DNA of 64,000 nucleotides from positions 2,364,435 to 2,428,434 of the forward strand of contig OX155957.1 of assembly GCA_944548615.1 (NCBI GenBank), in the 5' to 3' direction. How positions within the stretch are numbered: position 1 is the stretch's first letter; each line of letters opens with the position of its first letter. This DNA comes from Micropterix aruncella (Eukaryota > Arthropoda > Insecta > Lepidoptera > Micropterigidae). Positions 43,064-54,181 of this stretch are shown piece after piece. Position numbers and translations under genes: made by a program. The notes below the pieces were generated by a model. It made no database searches, was not told where the DNA came from, and saw only the letters and a list, made by a program, of their open reading frames with translations.

Positions 43064-44027
43064 AACCTTGAAGTGGGTGAATCAGTACGAGCATATAAGC
43101 AACTTTTTATAAAACATTTGTCATTTTTTTAAAGCTATTGCATAGGTACCTTTTATCGCGGGCCTAGGCCAGCGCGGAGACCGAATGAAGAAATTTCTTA
43201 ATGAAAATTAATGATTTTAAACTGATAATTACGTCTAAACGAGTAAGTAATGCTTACGATTCGAAAAAAATATATGTTAAACAAGAACATTTTCCTAATA
43301 TTCTTAGCTTTGAATATTTTAGATTTCGTTTATATTACATAGTGTAATTAATTTGTGAAATTAGGTCTAACCGTACACAAAAACGACTACTACGCAAATA
43401 CTATCTGGCGTATTATTATGAAACCTGCACCATTTTAAAGACAATTTAAATATCTATCTTTTTATCTACGATTTTTTTCGAAAAATCCGTTTTTTTTGCT
43501 TAATTGAATAAAAAATTCGTGCACGGCGCTCTATCGGAAGACGTTTTAATTATTCCGAATCATTTGCTTTCGCAGCCGCAAATGATTCGGAATAATTTCA
43601 ACGTTTTCCGATAGAGCGCAGTTATCTGATATCAGAAAAAATAAAATAAATAAAAGAAATAAATAATTATAATTGCATAATTTGTTAAAAATGCTATGCA
43701 ATAGCTTTACCGCGGCAATCCCCGATTGCCACACGTATTTTTTTTTTGTTGTGGATTGAACAATCTAATTAGTGAATAAAAGTTTGACAAGCTTTGAGCG
43801 CGCTGCGCCAGCTAGCGATAGGTAAAATATCGCGAATAAACAATATTAGCGATATTTTATCTACCGCTAGATGATGAATTACGCTCAACGCTTTTTATAC
43901 AATTTTTAGAAAAATAAAATTACCAATAGATTTTTTTATTTTCGAAAAAAAAGATATATTTTTGTTTTTCCTACATTTTAATACAAAAGTCTCTATTTGC
44001 TCGTACTGATTCACCCACTTCAAGAAC
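43064..44027. mobile_element. 958-bp element with nested palindromes
   Basis: 27-bp perfect terminal inverted repeats CTTGAAGTGGGTGAATCAGT... (43067-43093) and 43998-44024, flanked by AAC on both sides (43064-43066, 44025-44027). Inside are a 42-bp inverted pair (43526-43567/43578-43619) with a 10-base loop and a second pair (about 43788-43833/43848-43892). There is also an inner match AAAGCTATTGCATAG between 43131 and 43690-43705. No transposase frame. A non-autonomous DNA transposon of unknown superfamily. Confidence 0.85.
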
Positions 44028-44029
44028 GC

Positions 44030-44934
44030 CGGTTATTTAAAACTCACCTATATACAAGGTTCATGCCTAAAGAAAACAGATCCTGGAAAAGTTTAGTTTA
44101 TTGTTTATTACACGTATCTTTATTACGTATTGAATCTATTACATCACATATTTTTATTTATGACTTTTATATCTTTAGACTTTATTGTTTATTACACGTA
44201 TTACACGTCTTGTCAAAGTATTTTCGATGCGCCTTAACCTTTTTACAAGCACTTCTGCAAAAGCAGCCATTGCTCACACTTCAAGTTCAAGTTAAATTTC
44301 AACTTATTTATTTTCAATAACCCTATCTGGGTGTGAAAATTACATTCTAATTAATATTAAAAATTACAATTCATATAACAAATAAAAATATTAAAACTTT
44401 TTATAAAAATCTACAAAAAACTACTAGGTATTCAAAACTTCAGTAAATTAAAAATGTAGAAATTCAGGAATTTTAAAAGTTTTAAACACATCAAAAAAAA
44501 GTTGCAGTGTTAGATACAACATTTATTAAGAGTGAAACTAGTATTTATGAACAAGCTAGCTAAAAATTATTGTTAAATTATAATAATCAGAATTAATAGA
44601 AAATTTTGCAAATAAAGAACTCCAATGAATAATAATATCAATATGAAAAAAAACAGAATCAAGCAATCATAATATTAGTATGTGCTATAAAACAATAATA
44701 TTGAAAACAAAAAATAGATAGGTAGGTAGATATATCGATTTAAAAATCAGGAAATATTAAAAAAAAAATAAAGAAAAAATAAAAAAAAAGAAAGTTTTAT
44801 AATTAAATTATGAATAATCAAAATAAAGTTATGCAATAAAAGGCAGAAAATTAATTTAAAGAATTTAAAAAAAAGTACAATTCATGAGACACAAAAAAAA
44901 AAATAAATCTATTACAGAAAATATAATCTATTAA
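44030..44934 (-). other. AT-rich, probable LINE 3' UTR
   Basis: Strongly A-rich, no ORF. It directly follows, on the minus strand, the LINE C-terminal frame ending near 44935. Confidence 0.4.
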
Positions 44935-45095
44935 ATGTATTAAAATTTATAAGATCATATAAGCATTTCTTAAGTAAATATTTTTCAGTTTCCTTCCTAA
45001 ACTTGTCATAATTTAAAATATTTTTTATATTTCTTGGTAATTTACTATACAAATTGAGGCTTATATAATCAGTAATACATTCACTCCGAAACCGA
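44935..45095 (-). pseudogene. LINE ORF2 extreme C-terminus
   Basis: The minus strand reads RFRSECITDYISLNLYSKLP, then RNIKNILNYDKFRKETEKYL and KKCLYDLINF. This is the Y.KLP..I....FK..L..YLL..CLY ending of CR1/Jockey-like LINEs. It was too short to show as a Met-started frame. Confidence 0.65.
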
Positions 45096-45474
45096 CAGGA
45101 AAAAACTGTGCGTCAATCAGCTAGTCTTCCCGCAGACCCTATGTTCGTTCCAAATGCCCAAACGTTCATTTCTGATTGCCTTCAGCTTTCGCTATATTTG
45201 GTTTGATGGGGTCGTTAAAGATATCAAAATAGTGGACTTATATTCCCCGATTAAGTCAGGTCTTAGCCTAGTGTTCAAAGACTTCGTCGGCCAGGAGTGC
45301 TTATGCTTTCACCAATTTTGCCAAGGTTGATGTTGTATTTTAGGTGCCAAGCATTTAAACCAGGGTGCCAAGCATTGCAATGAGGGTTCTCATTGCAATC
45401 AGCGGGCCGCTGAGAGTTTAAAGGTGTTTTGAGCTACCTCTTTACTGACACCTCTATGGGGATGATGAGGATCT

Positions 45475-45620
45475 TCTTTACCGCGACTGTGTGGCCGTTG
45501 TAGACAATGGCCGCTGTTCGCGTGCGTGGCAATAACGTTTACCGAAGGTTCGCGATGAAAGTAAAAACTCAGTGTACTGTTCGGCTGATGATTTAATTGC
45601 GTCTGATGAGCGGACGAGCT
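45475..45620 (-). repeat. dispersed repeat paired with 56240-56390
   Basis: On the minus strand CAATTAAATCATCAGCCG, GAACAGCGGCCATTGTCTAC and ACGGCCACACAGTCGCGGTA correspond in order to blocks at 56248-56383 on the plus strand. Identity is moderate. It may be a SINE body. Confidence 0.5.
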
Positions 45621-45629
45621 TGATCGTAT

Positions 45630-46890
45630 TCGCTTGAGTGTTTACAGCCATGCGGTGTTTATATCTTACTCCAATAATTACTTACTTCGCTTAGGAAAAA
45701 TTAAATTTTCTGGTGGGGCAGATAAATTATAATACTGTGACGAAGTCTCTACAAAATATTGTTTTACAACAGAGGTGTGTACTTTATCGGCCCATACATG
45801 TGATCTGTGGTATATCCACGAGACTTGTAGCTATAATATCGATATCGACGCTTGAAAGGCAATTCTCACTAAGCGACATTGAGTAAACTTTACAGGAAAG
45901 TGATTTAAAGTTGAAATATTTTAGTGTAATATTATAATATCTTAGATAGCTATAAAAATAATATTGCTATGCCTGTTAAAAATCATTTCAATCTCATAAT
46001 TAGGGTAATTCAAATTAGGTATCTTATTTCCTGTGTTGTTCTGCTCACTTGCACCAAGGACATTAGCAAGTTTTTAGTTTTATTTGCACAAACTCGAGAA
46101 TGCTTAAGGAAAGAGTGAGTTAGGTCGAGTACGGTGGCCAATAAAGCCTCACCACAAATGCTACTAGAACGACACTTAATGACACGTTGAGGAAACGTTT
46201 TATATTTGTTCCTGTGTTTTTCATCAAGGTATTTGACTTTCGTCATGTGGTCCCAGTGCGGGTTCAAATCCCACATTAAAATTCACCGCGCTCTCGGCGC
46301 CTTCATTCATTATGTATCGTCATGCGCCCATACGTCACATATCACGATAGGGAGACATATTCCGAGCACGAGTTACTAAACTAAGGTAGTGATCGATCCA
46401 AATCTCTACAGCAGCTTCACCAAACGCCACTCTTCTCCTTTTCGCATGATAATTCCTCAATGGGAGCGAGCGAGACGCATTCCTCACGCGCTGGCGGTAA
46501 AGTTGAAAGAAACTGCAATTTAAAATGACCTTATTGGTAAATCTGAGATCGCTACGCAATTGTCGTAATTTGTAAGAGAATCATGCGCATGCGCGGCAGT
46601 GTATGCAGTCAATTTGCTAACGGATTTCAGATTCGGTGGAAATCTCCGATGGAAAATAGGCATCTTGTGGCATATCTGAGCGAAAAATATTATTATTAGT
46701 TATTCTGGCCAGGCAGATCGGCGCCTGTAAAGCTAGTCATAAACAATATTGACAACTTTTTAAGTACACATCGAGTCTGTTATAAAATTAGTTGCCAGAG
46801 CTTGCACTAATCACTTCAAATGGTAGTTTATTTCAAATTTTTACTACTATATTTTGCAGAACGTTCTTATAGAGTTTGATTTAAATTTGA
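45630..46890. other. unassigned region
   Basis: Minus-strand frames of 88 (46276-46010) and 74 codons (46559-46335) lack recognisable motifs. 46290-46560 has higher GC. No gene asserted. Confidence 0.35.
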
Positions 46891-46894
46891 ACGG

Positions 46895-47165
46895 TTAAGT
46901 TTTTTTGCTGTGACCTCGAAGATTTGTTTTGGCGTTGAATTTGTAAATATACTCTAGCCCAGGTACATTGTAATAATTTGTGAGAATTTTAGATGTCTCA
47001 ATCAAGGCCCCTCTTTGCCTTCTTTGTATGAGAGTAGTCAGTTCAAGTAAGTCCAAGCGATCTTCGCCATTCCCATTCTTCAGGCCCGCTGGCATTTTTG
47101 TTATCCTTCGCTGCACCCTTTGATGGACATCTACGGGGTAGGGGTTCCAGAGCTGATAGCTTTTC
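46895..47165 (-). pseudogene. LINE ORF2 C-terminal part, downstream half of a split copy
   Basis: Reads SYQLWNPYPVDVHQRVQRRI, then TKMPAGLKN and LTTLIQRRQRGALIETSKIL. These match the WNPY..D...E.VQRR.TK and L..RR.RGDLI..KIL signatures of CR1-like LINEs. The upstream half lies at 48195-48715. A GC-rich SINE-like copy and about 150-200 bp of other sequence separate them. Confidence 0.75.
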
Positions 47166-47354
47166 TCAAGAATAGTTAGTTAGTTAACGTGTCCGGGCCA
47201 GGTCTCTCAAAAAATATGCGGCCTGGGTGGTCTTGTTGTTTACCTTTGTAGGTCCTGGTGTGTGATAAGGGTTGACATCTTTATTCTGCAGCGTTCCTCA
47301 GTCGTATGTTGGATTCGCTGTGTAGCTTCAGCGGACGAGATTGGTTCGGCATCT

Positions 47355-48047
47355 TGTCACAGTGTCAGTGGCGCTAACGGGCCCATGATGAGTTGGCCAC
47401 GATGACCCATGTGTTCAGGGTCGGTCACACTCACGGGTCAACACCCATCCGACGGCCTCCCCGCATGGGGTGCGAATCCTGGGTAGGACACTGGGTCAAC
47501 CAGTCTCCCCTGGGAATCAAACCTCTGGCGCCCCTGGACGGTCTGCACACCGTGCGGCGCAAGTCAATCGATTGTGCTCTCCGACTAACAGTCGGGGGAG
47601 TCTGGGAACTGTATTGTTTCCTATAGAGCGGGGGTGGTTGCGTATCTTATGGCGACTGCTCTTGAATTGACCATTGGCCATCCGATCCCGTGTAAGAGGC
47701 GGGCAAAGGACGCCTTGGTCCGCGATGGATTCGGTGCACTCCGTTTCACCGCTTCATAAGGGAGAGGACCGCGCAAGCGACCTCGAACTCGGGACCAATC
47801 GAGAGACCGGAGAAATCTGGTCACAAGTGGAAGTGAGGGCGCGAGTATCTCGAGCCCGCCGGGTTTATTCCTGGCTAACTCGCGGTAAGGCGTTGGACTC
47901 TCACGGGTTGTGACGTAGCTGGACGTAGGATTGTACTGTCCAAAGTCTTCTACGTTCACTGCAGGGCGACAGAACGACTAATCGTTAAAACGTCCTGTGG
48001 TGACAGGCTCGCCCGTTGTAGTCGACACCGCAAGATGTCACAGTGTC
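47355..48047 (+). mobile_element. GC-rich SINE-like repeat, copy C, with 12-bp target duplication
   Basis: Body 47367-48035 between TGTCACAGTGTC repeats (47355-47366 and 48036-48047). It starts AGTGGCGCTAACGGGCCC and ends CTCGCCCGTTGTAGTCGACA followed by CCGCAAGA. Together with copies A and B it fixes both ends of the family. Confidence 0.88.
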
Positions 48048-48194
48048 CTTTGGCCCGGTGGTAGAAGGATTGGCCGGTGAGCTTAGACTCACCGTTTCCA
48101 GGGACGCCCGATTGTTCATGGCCGTAGACCAGATAGTCGAAAATGAGCACAATCTTCGAGAAGGCTCCTTCTGTGTCCCATTTAATATTACATT

Positions 48195-48715
48195 ACGATT
48201 TTAATAATAAAAATTCACAGTTAATGCTGCTGTCACTTCGAATTTCGAATTTAGAATAGGTCTGATATATGCCTTGTAGATCTTTATAAACACGCTGGAT
48301 CTTTATAAACACGTTGCTTATCAGGTAGAGAGTAGAGTTGGCTCTTTTAGCGATTGCGACGATGTGTTTATCCCATTTGAGGTCGTCACTAATTGTTATT
48401 CCAAGATCTTTTTGTTAACAGATTTTAACTGCTTATAACTGAGCGTTTGCCAGAGAATATTGTGTGTTGGGGTTGATTTTCATGTTTAAATTATTCTTTT
48501 TATATTTTATATATTTCTATAGTTATTTAGCTAACTAAGCATTTATTTTTTACACTTAATTCGGGATTATCACACTACACATTTCTTGGTATTTAAGTCT
48601 GTCGACGTTTTGAACTTGTCAAGATCCTCCTTAAGCTGTCCACTGATTAGAATAGGATTGGCGAAACTTTTTGTGTCTTCAACAAAACAACTGCTCAGCG
48701 ATGTGATTGCTCTTT
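48195..48715 (-). pseudogene. LINE RT fragment, upstream half of a split copy
   Basis: On the minus strand VEDTKSFANPILISGQLKED (the usual FADD reads VED) near 48700-48640. An AT-rich insertion of about 120 bp follows. Then KDLGITISDDLKWDKHIVAI, AKRANSTLYLISNVFIKI and, after a frameshift, YKAYIRPILNSKFEV. It continues logically into 47165. Confidence 0.7.
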
Positions 48716-48719
48716 GAAG

Positions 48720-49022
48720 ATCCGTAAGTTACAAGGGGAACAAACATAATCTTAGATTTACACATATTGTGGAAAAAAACCAATGAAATATTTAAACTTT
48801 AAAATTTAATAATAATAATTTAATAATATTTAAACTTTAAAATAATCAACATGATAATTCATTTGAAATTGACATAATTAACATCGGAATACATTTTAGC
48901 CCCATGGATGTCTAACAAAATTAAGAGCACAATATCAGTTAGGATCAGAAATTAAAAAAATGAGAGGTATAACTTACAATATAAAATATTTAGTTTAATT
49001 AGGCAGAGCAAATAATCTTAAA
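48720..49022. other. AT-rich spacer
   Basis: TTTAAACTTTAAAAT occurs twice (near 48790 and 48830); otherwise nothing supported. Confidence 0.4.
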
Positions 49023-49029
49023 AATTATT

Positions 49030-49392
49030 CTACGTAGACCATACCGCCATCCCACTAATGAACTTTATAAGGAAGCTAAAGTTCTTGATTGTAGGCAACT
49101 TTTTCTAAAAACTTCCCTCTTAAGGCTTTTGGGCAATAACTAAAATTTAGGAATAATTCAGAACCGGCGACCAACGAGACAAGTTTTAGAAAATAGCTTA
49201 ATAATACCCAGAAGGAAAACATCATTTGGACAAAGACATTACTCTTTCATTGCGCCGAGATTTTACAATCTGATCAATATATAAATAAAAATGAATTTGA
49301 CATTTAGGGAATTCAAAAATAAATTAAAGAAATGGTTATCGAATCATGACAGACTAACCATACATCAAATGTTAGAAATAATAGTATAATAA
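49030..49392 (+). pseudogene. LINE ORF2 C-terminal fragment
   Basis: Reads RPYRHPTNELYKEAKVLDCR, QLFLKTSLLRLLGNN, then after a stop RRKTSFGQRHYSFIAPRFYN and NLTFREFKNKLKKWLSNHDR. Same family as 27040-27392 and 39821-40530. Stops interrupt it. Confidence 0.7.
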
Positions 49393-49526
49393 AACTTAGG
49401 TGCACACATTATTAACATATTTTTAAACATATATGTTAAGTATATTTTAACATTCAACTAACTACCAAAAATGATTTGACTTTGACAATGAATTATAATT
49501 TTTAGACAAGGTATTTTTATATACTG

Positions 49527-50744
49527 GTGACAGCTAGTTTAAAATCCTGGCTGTCCTTAGCCAAACCAGCTGACCCCTCGACTCTCTTCAGGTCCAAACA
49601 AAATTTTGGGCTAGCGCTTAAACTGCCCTCTCTGCTCTACGCCAACTCCAGAATAACCAAAAATTCGATTCTGTGCAATTCCAAAGATCCGGCAATATCG
49701 AAGCACGTAATAAGTGGCTGTAGTGATTCAAATGAACTACAAGCCCGCGTAGACTTCCACAAAAGGTTCCTTACTGGAATCAGCCAGAATGGCACTGGTC
49801 TGGGGTATGGCAGTACAACCACGAGCGACGTGGACTTGAAGAAGTCTCTTTTGCGGGGAGATTACGACAGCAAGAGTATGGCTCATGCTATTGGCCTTCA
49901 ATGCCAGAATGACTGGACAACAATTGGTGACTTTTGCATTCCGCCTCCAATGCACTGGAAGGTAATGCTCTATGACTGGACGCCAGAGATGCTGAAATTT
50001 TATTTGAATGCCTTTCAGCATACACTTCCAGACCCCAGTAACCTCGCTCGTTGGAGCTTTGCCGAGGATAGTTCTTGTCCCCTCTGTAGCAATACCCCTT
50101 GCACAGCTAGACACATTCTAGTTGGCTGCAAGGTGGCCTTAGATCAAGGACGGTACACTTACCGCCATGACAAAGTTCTCGCTGTTATTCGCGAGGTAAT
50201 TAGTCTCTCAGTGGCTCGTGCCAACAAGGGTTTGACAGTATCCTCCAAACCCCCAATACAGTTTGTGCGGGATGGCTCTAAAGGCAAAAAACATTTAACT
50301 ACAAAACCTTTCTCAATAATCGAGAAAGCTACAGATTGGACTCTGGAGGTTGATTCGGTCTCTAAGCAGTATAAATTCCCTGAAAGTCTCGGATGCACAG
50401 CCCTCCGTCCAGATATAACTCTTTACTCTCTATCTCGGAAGGTGGCTCTTATTGTAGAATTAACTGTTCCATGGGAATCAAATATCCCAAAAGACCACGA
50501 GTACAAATTAAATAAATACCATGATCTTGCAAATGCCGTAACCCGGAACGGCTTCACTGTTCACCTTCACGCGGTGGAAGTTGGCGCTCGTGGCCTGCCA
50601 GCTAAATCTCTATTTCACCTCTTTAAAGATCTTGGCCTTTCCAGAAAAATAATCAACTCTTTCTTAGAAAAATTATCTAAAACTGCGATTTGCGCATCTC
50701 AAATTCTATGGCTTCGAAGGGGGAGTGAATGGGTGGCAAGGTGA
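49527..50744 (+). CDS. LINE C-terminal module: CCHC finger and restriction-like endonuclease
   Basis: A 405-codon open frame, the longest LINE frame here. The protein nicks target DNA for target-primed reverse transcription. At about residues 183-199 a finger CX2CX8HX4C (CPLC...ARHILVGC) is followed by RYTYRHDKVL. At 294-311 lies the PD-(D/E)xK core RPDITLYSLSRKVALIVEL (RPD, 14 residues, E), then a K..KYHDLA helix. This is the R2/NeSL/Utopia type of LINE with a C-terminal restriction-like endonuclease; the clade is not fixed. RT lies upstream in intact relatives and is missing, so this is 5'-truncated. The GTG at 49527 is not a real start. It is undamaged to its stop. Confidence 0.85.
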   Translation: MTASLKSWLSLAKPADPSTLFRSKQNFGLALKLPSLLYANSRITKNSILCNSKDPAISKHVISGCSDSNELQARVDFHKRFLTGISQNGTGLGYGSTTTSDVDLKKSLLRGDYDSKSMAHAIGLQCQNDWTTIGDFCIPPPMHWKVMLYDWTPEMLKFYLNAFQHTLPDPSNLARWSFAEDSSCPLCSNTPCTARHILVGCKVALDQGRYTYRHDKVLAVIREVISLSVARANKGLTVSSKPPIQFVRDGSKGKKHLTTKPFSIIEKATDWTLEVDSVSKQYKFPESLGCTALRPDITLYSLSRKVALIVELTVPWESNIPKDHEYKLNKYHDLANAVTRNGFTVHLHAVEVGARGLPAKSLFHLFKDLGLSRKIINSFLEKLSKTAICASQILWLRRGSEWVAR

Positions 50745-50895
50745 ACGCTCACATGTGGCAAGACAGCTGTCCTAAACCTACCACAGCCGGTTCGTAAGTC
50801 CGGAATCCACTGCTCACCCCCCAGAAGTGTAAAAAATAGTATTATGATGGGCCCGACTCCGGTCGGTGAATTCCATGGCAGCTCCGTTTGTATTT
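50745..50895 (+). other. 3' UTR of the endonuclease LINE
   Basis: TGGGCCCGACTCCGGTCGGT and GGCAGCTCCGTTTGTATTTA are shared with 6400-6465, giving the conserved 3' end that the RT presumably recognises. Confidence 0.8.
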
Positions 50896-50899
50896 ATTT

Positions 50900-51177
50900 A
50901 TTCCTATATTACTTAACATATATTAAATATTAATGACTGTTTCTTTCTTTTCTCACATATAACTTTATTTGTATTATTTAATCGAATTTTATATTATATT
51001 TATTGCCGATTAAATAATGGAATTGCATTTTATTTATTATATTATCTTTTATATTTTTTTTTATTATTATTATTTTTTTTTTATTCTGAAGACCACACTT
51101 TAGGGCAATTTTAGTGTCATTAGCTTTTTACTAAAACTTGTACATTTGTAAGCAACCAAGCAATCAAGCAAACTTAA
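50900..51177. other. AT-rich spacer
   Basis: TTATT-rich, with nothing supported. Confidence 0.4.
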
Positions 51178-51345
51178 TTGTAATATTGGAGTCCTGTCCA
51201 CCCTAGAACGGGCTAGTCCCAGTTGGGTGACAGAAACAAATAAGCAAAGGGTTAAGGTTTTGCCATTCGGTTCCTGTTATTTTTGTAAGCTAATCAATGT
51301 TGTATAGTAATTAATTCTTAATTAAATTAAATTAAATTAAATCTA
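51178..51345 (+). repeat. short repeat shared with 40770-40885
   Basis: CTGTCCACCCTAGAACGGGC, GGTGACAGAAAC and TAGTAATTAATTCTTAATTAAA, ending in AATTA repeats as in a retroposon tail. Confidence 0.55.
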
Positions 51346-51349
51346 TGTT

Positions 51350-52069
51350 TTCTAACTCTTTTGGCTAAGTGATTTATATGAGATTCTCATCGTAGATACT
51401 CCTAAGTATTAAATTTCCTTCGCTGATTCTATTGGCTCGCATTTGCAACTTAAACCCTTATTGTCATAGCCGTGGATATAGATGGCATTTGACCAGGTTG
51501 ACCCGTTTTGTCAATGCTGAACGGGATACATTTTGTCTTTTTTTATGCTATAAAGTAAGTAAATTTGAGTCTAGCCATGTTTTCACTATTGACAGCATTT
51601 ATTCGACTATAAACTATATTCCACGTGGACTTGAATATTATAAATACTGTATCAACAGCATATGATATGATAACTGCAATATTAAGTTCCTTGATGATGA
51701 ATTAATCACAAAAATTGTTCATCAAATGATGCAATTTCGGATCGAATATAATCTAAATAATTATTTAAAATAGTTTAACTGACCTTTATGAATGATCTGC
51801 TACAAACTTTTATGAATGAACAAATCAGCTCAATGATTCTCGCCCACGATCGTTATTATATCGAAACTGCATAATGTTGTTTTTTTTTAAAATAGTTTTA
51901 TCATATTTAGTCATACACGCGCCGCGGAAGCGGAAGACGTAAATTCATAATTGTTCGAGTGGGTGTGTAATTTTGACCGGCTTTCGTCTGCGGTTTGGAA
52001 ATTAGAGATATTTAATTATTGTCATTTTAAATTGCTTTTGTTATGATTGCTCTTAGGTTAGGTTCCTAA
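51350..52069. other. unassigned region
   Basis: One 77-codon plus frame (51432-51665) without motifs. No gene asserted. Confidence 0.4.
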
Positions 52070-52307
52070 TGGTTCAGCGCAGATTGGGCCTGATAGCCTG
52101 TTTGTGATTCCTTGGGTCGGCCCAACACACGGTTTAGCTTTTCATCCGTTAGGCTCCTCGAATTAAGACTCAACCTGAATAGATCCATGTGAACTCTGCT
52201 TGCGGCTGCAACCTGCAGTCGTAGACAGTTGGGAAGTGCGGATCCGGGGAACACCTCGGGCAGAACTGGGCAGTTTGCGTACCGGGCTGTATCAGTCAAT
52301 CGCTTGC
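52070..52307 (+). repeat. possible diverged head of the GC-rich SINE-like family
   Basis: GATTGGGCCTGATAGCC...TGGGTCGGCCCAACACACGG matches the layout of the family head (GGGCCCTTGCTGAG...TGGTCACACTCACGG) only loosely. Confidence 0.3.
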
Positions 52308-52705
52308 GTAATCAGTATTCAGTATTCAATTTATTCATTCAGAATATGCAATAAAAGCATGAATTATGAATTAAAGCTAATTATCGCATATTAGAATTCG
52401 TCAGTTTAAATGTAGATTAGAGCATAAATATTAATTCGACAATAGTGTTGACTAAAGTCGGCTTTACACGGCAGACAAATAAAAAAAAAAAAAAGAATAG
52501 AGCTGAATCCATGTACATGAGTATACATATAAAATAGATAATTATTATAAGAATACTAATAGTCATCAAGCACTTTATACAAAAAATAATCACACAATAG
52601 GAAGTATCAAAACAAAATTGGAAAAAACAACGTATGTATATGATCAGGTATGTTACATTACACATTGTAATCTACATATTAAATAATAAATATTAAATTC
52701 ATAAT
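52308..52705 (-). repeat. LINE 3' UTR, second copy
   Basis: CAGTATTCAGTATTCAATTT at the left and the rest to 52705 match 31251-31660, including GTCGGCTTTACACGGCAGAC. The ORF part is absent. Confidence 0.8.
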
Positions 52706-53125
52706 CCTGCCGGGTAGTCTGGAAATGTACGATTGTTAAGAAGCGGGGGTAGTTGGCTGGCGTCAACTATCCTTTGAAACGATCCGTTGGTCACCCGATC
52801 CCGTGTGAGCTTGACTGGCAAAGCTCGATATATGAATTACTTCTAACTTCAGGTAGATGTCGCGCTAGCGACCTCAAATCTGTGACCAGACTGGAGGATT
52901 GAGTAATCCGTCGAAATCTGGTAGTAAGGGCGCGAGGATGCCCGCTGGTTGCACTTTCAAGTGCCTCGCGGTAAGGCGATCTTATGGGATGTAAGCGTAG
53001 TTTGGCTGTGGATTGTGTTGTCAATAAAGTCTTTACGCTCACTCGATGGGTGAAAAAATTGCCTGATGTCGTTGTAACTCCATGGAGTGGCGGGTTCGCC
53101 CGTAGTATTTGACACCTCCCAATTC
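52706..53125 (+). mobile_element. GC-rich SINE-like repeat, copy H (5'-truncated)
   Basis: Starts at CCTGCCGGGTAGTCTGG. Contains GAAACGATCCGTTGGTCACC, GACCAGACTGGAGGATTGAG and the end GGCGGGTTCGCCCGTAGTATTTGACA. Inserted in or next to the LINE 3' UTR. No clear target duplication. Confidence 0.72.
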
Positions 53126-53139
53126 TATTAGGTTAATTC

Positions 53140-53450
53140 TCATAGATCGTACCTTGATGGTTTAATGCAGTTTGGACCGCAAAGTCAAATTGTTTAGTGG
53201 ATGATACAACTCATTCATCTCTCATCCGGGAGCCTCCTTGGAGGTGGTGTGAATGAAAGAATTCCCTCGGGCAAGCACCAGGCAGTCACTTTCCATTGAG
53301 ATGTTAAACCTCACAGATTACCAGGGGAGTCTGGTAACGTAGTTTCATAAAACAGATAGACGGTTGTCAATGCTGCTGGCGAACCATCCATCTCGTAAAA
53401 CTCCCGATGAGTCTCACGGAATTATGGGTGAAACAATCTACCGGCCAGTT
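53140..53450 (+). repeat. strongly diverged copy of the GC-rich family
   Basis: The order CCGGGAGCCTCCTTGGAGG, ACCAGGGGAGTCTGGTAACG and TTTCATAAAACAG mirrors GGCCTCCACG, CGGGGGAATCTGGAAGCAG and TTTCCTATAGAG of copy B. Confidence 0.4.
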
Positions 53451-54181
53451 GCGCCATAGACCGACAGAGACCGTCCTCAATCGGCAAGGACACTGAAAAG
53501 TCAGAGGGGCATCCCTTGCTCTTCGTCGCCCATTTTATGGATTAATCCTTACACTAGACTGGTCGCAGTGCAAAGTTGCTTTTGCGGATGTCTACTTGTT
53601 GTGAGTATAGTTCGTCGAAGACCCGTGGCGCCCTTTCTTAACCACCACTGGCAACTGGTCATTTCAAAGGATCGGTGACAACAGGTCGACACATACTCCG
53701 CTTCTTCGGAAATATACGTTTTCAGACCGGATCGGAAAGTAAACTCTGTCCAGAGCCGCTCGAGATAATTCCGCACTGCAGATCCTAACTGCCTTATACA
53801 ACAGTATACAGCTGCAGGCAGAGTGTACTGAGGCCTTCCAAGGCAGTCCCCTCTTCGGGGAGGCTTCCGGAAGAGTTTGTATTAGAGTAAGAGTTGCGAA
53901 CGAACCGCCCCCCCCCCCAAGAAGTTTTCATCTGTTGGATGTTGTCGTCCTTTCTTCCGTGGACTGAACGCAAAGAAATTGATGGACAAATAAATTCCAC
54001 CAGACATACTCCTCCGACAGCCTATAAGAATCCAACAGCAATCCGCGAGGCAACCCTGGCTGGGTGACAATGCCCTCACTCTCTACTATAACCAGATTTG
54101 GACCTCAGTAGAATATCGTATTTTAAATAAAAATCCTAGTTATCGGCGTTACGTACCTAGTGCATTATATTTTATTTAATA
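53451..54181. other. GC-moderate unassigned region
   Basis: Overlapping minus frames of 65-75 codons (53549-54079) show no motif. A C run at about 53911-53919. Possibly another old repeat. Confidence 0.35.

Noticed and set aside
46255..46275. B-box-like word GGGTTCAAATCCC suggesting a tRNA
   Set aside because: No A box or cloverleaf could be built upstream.
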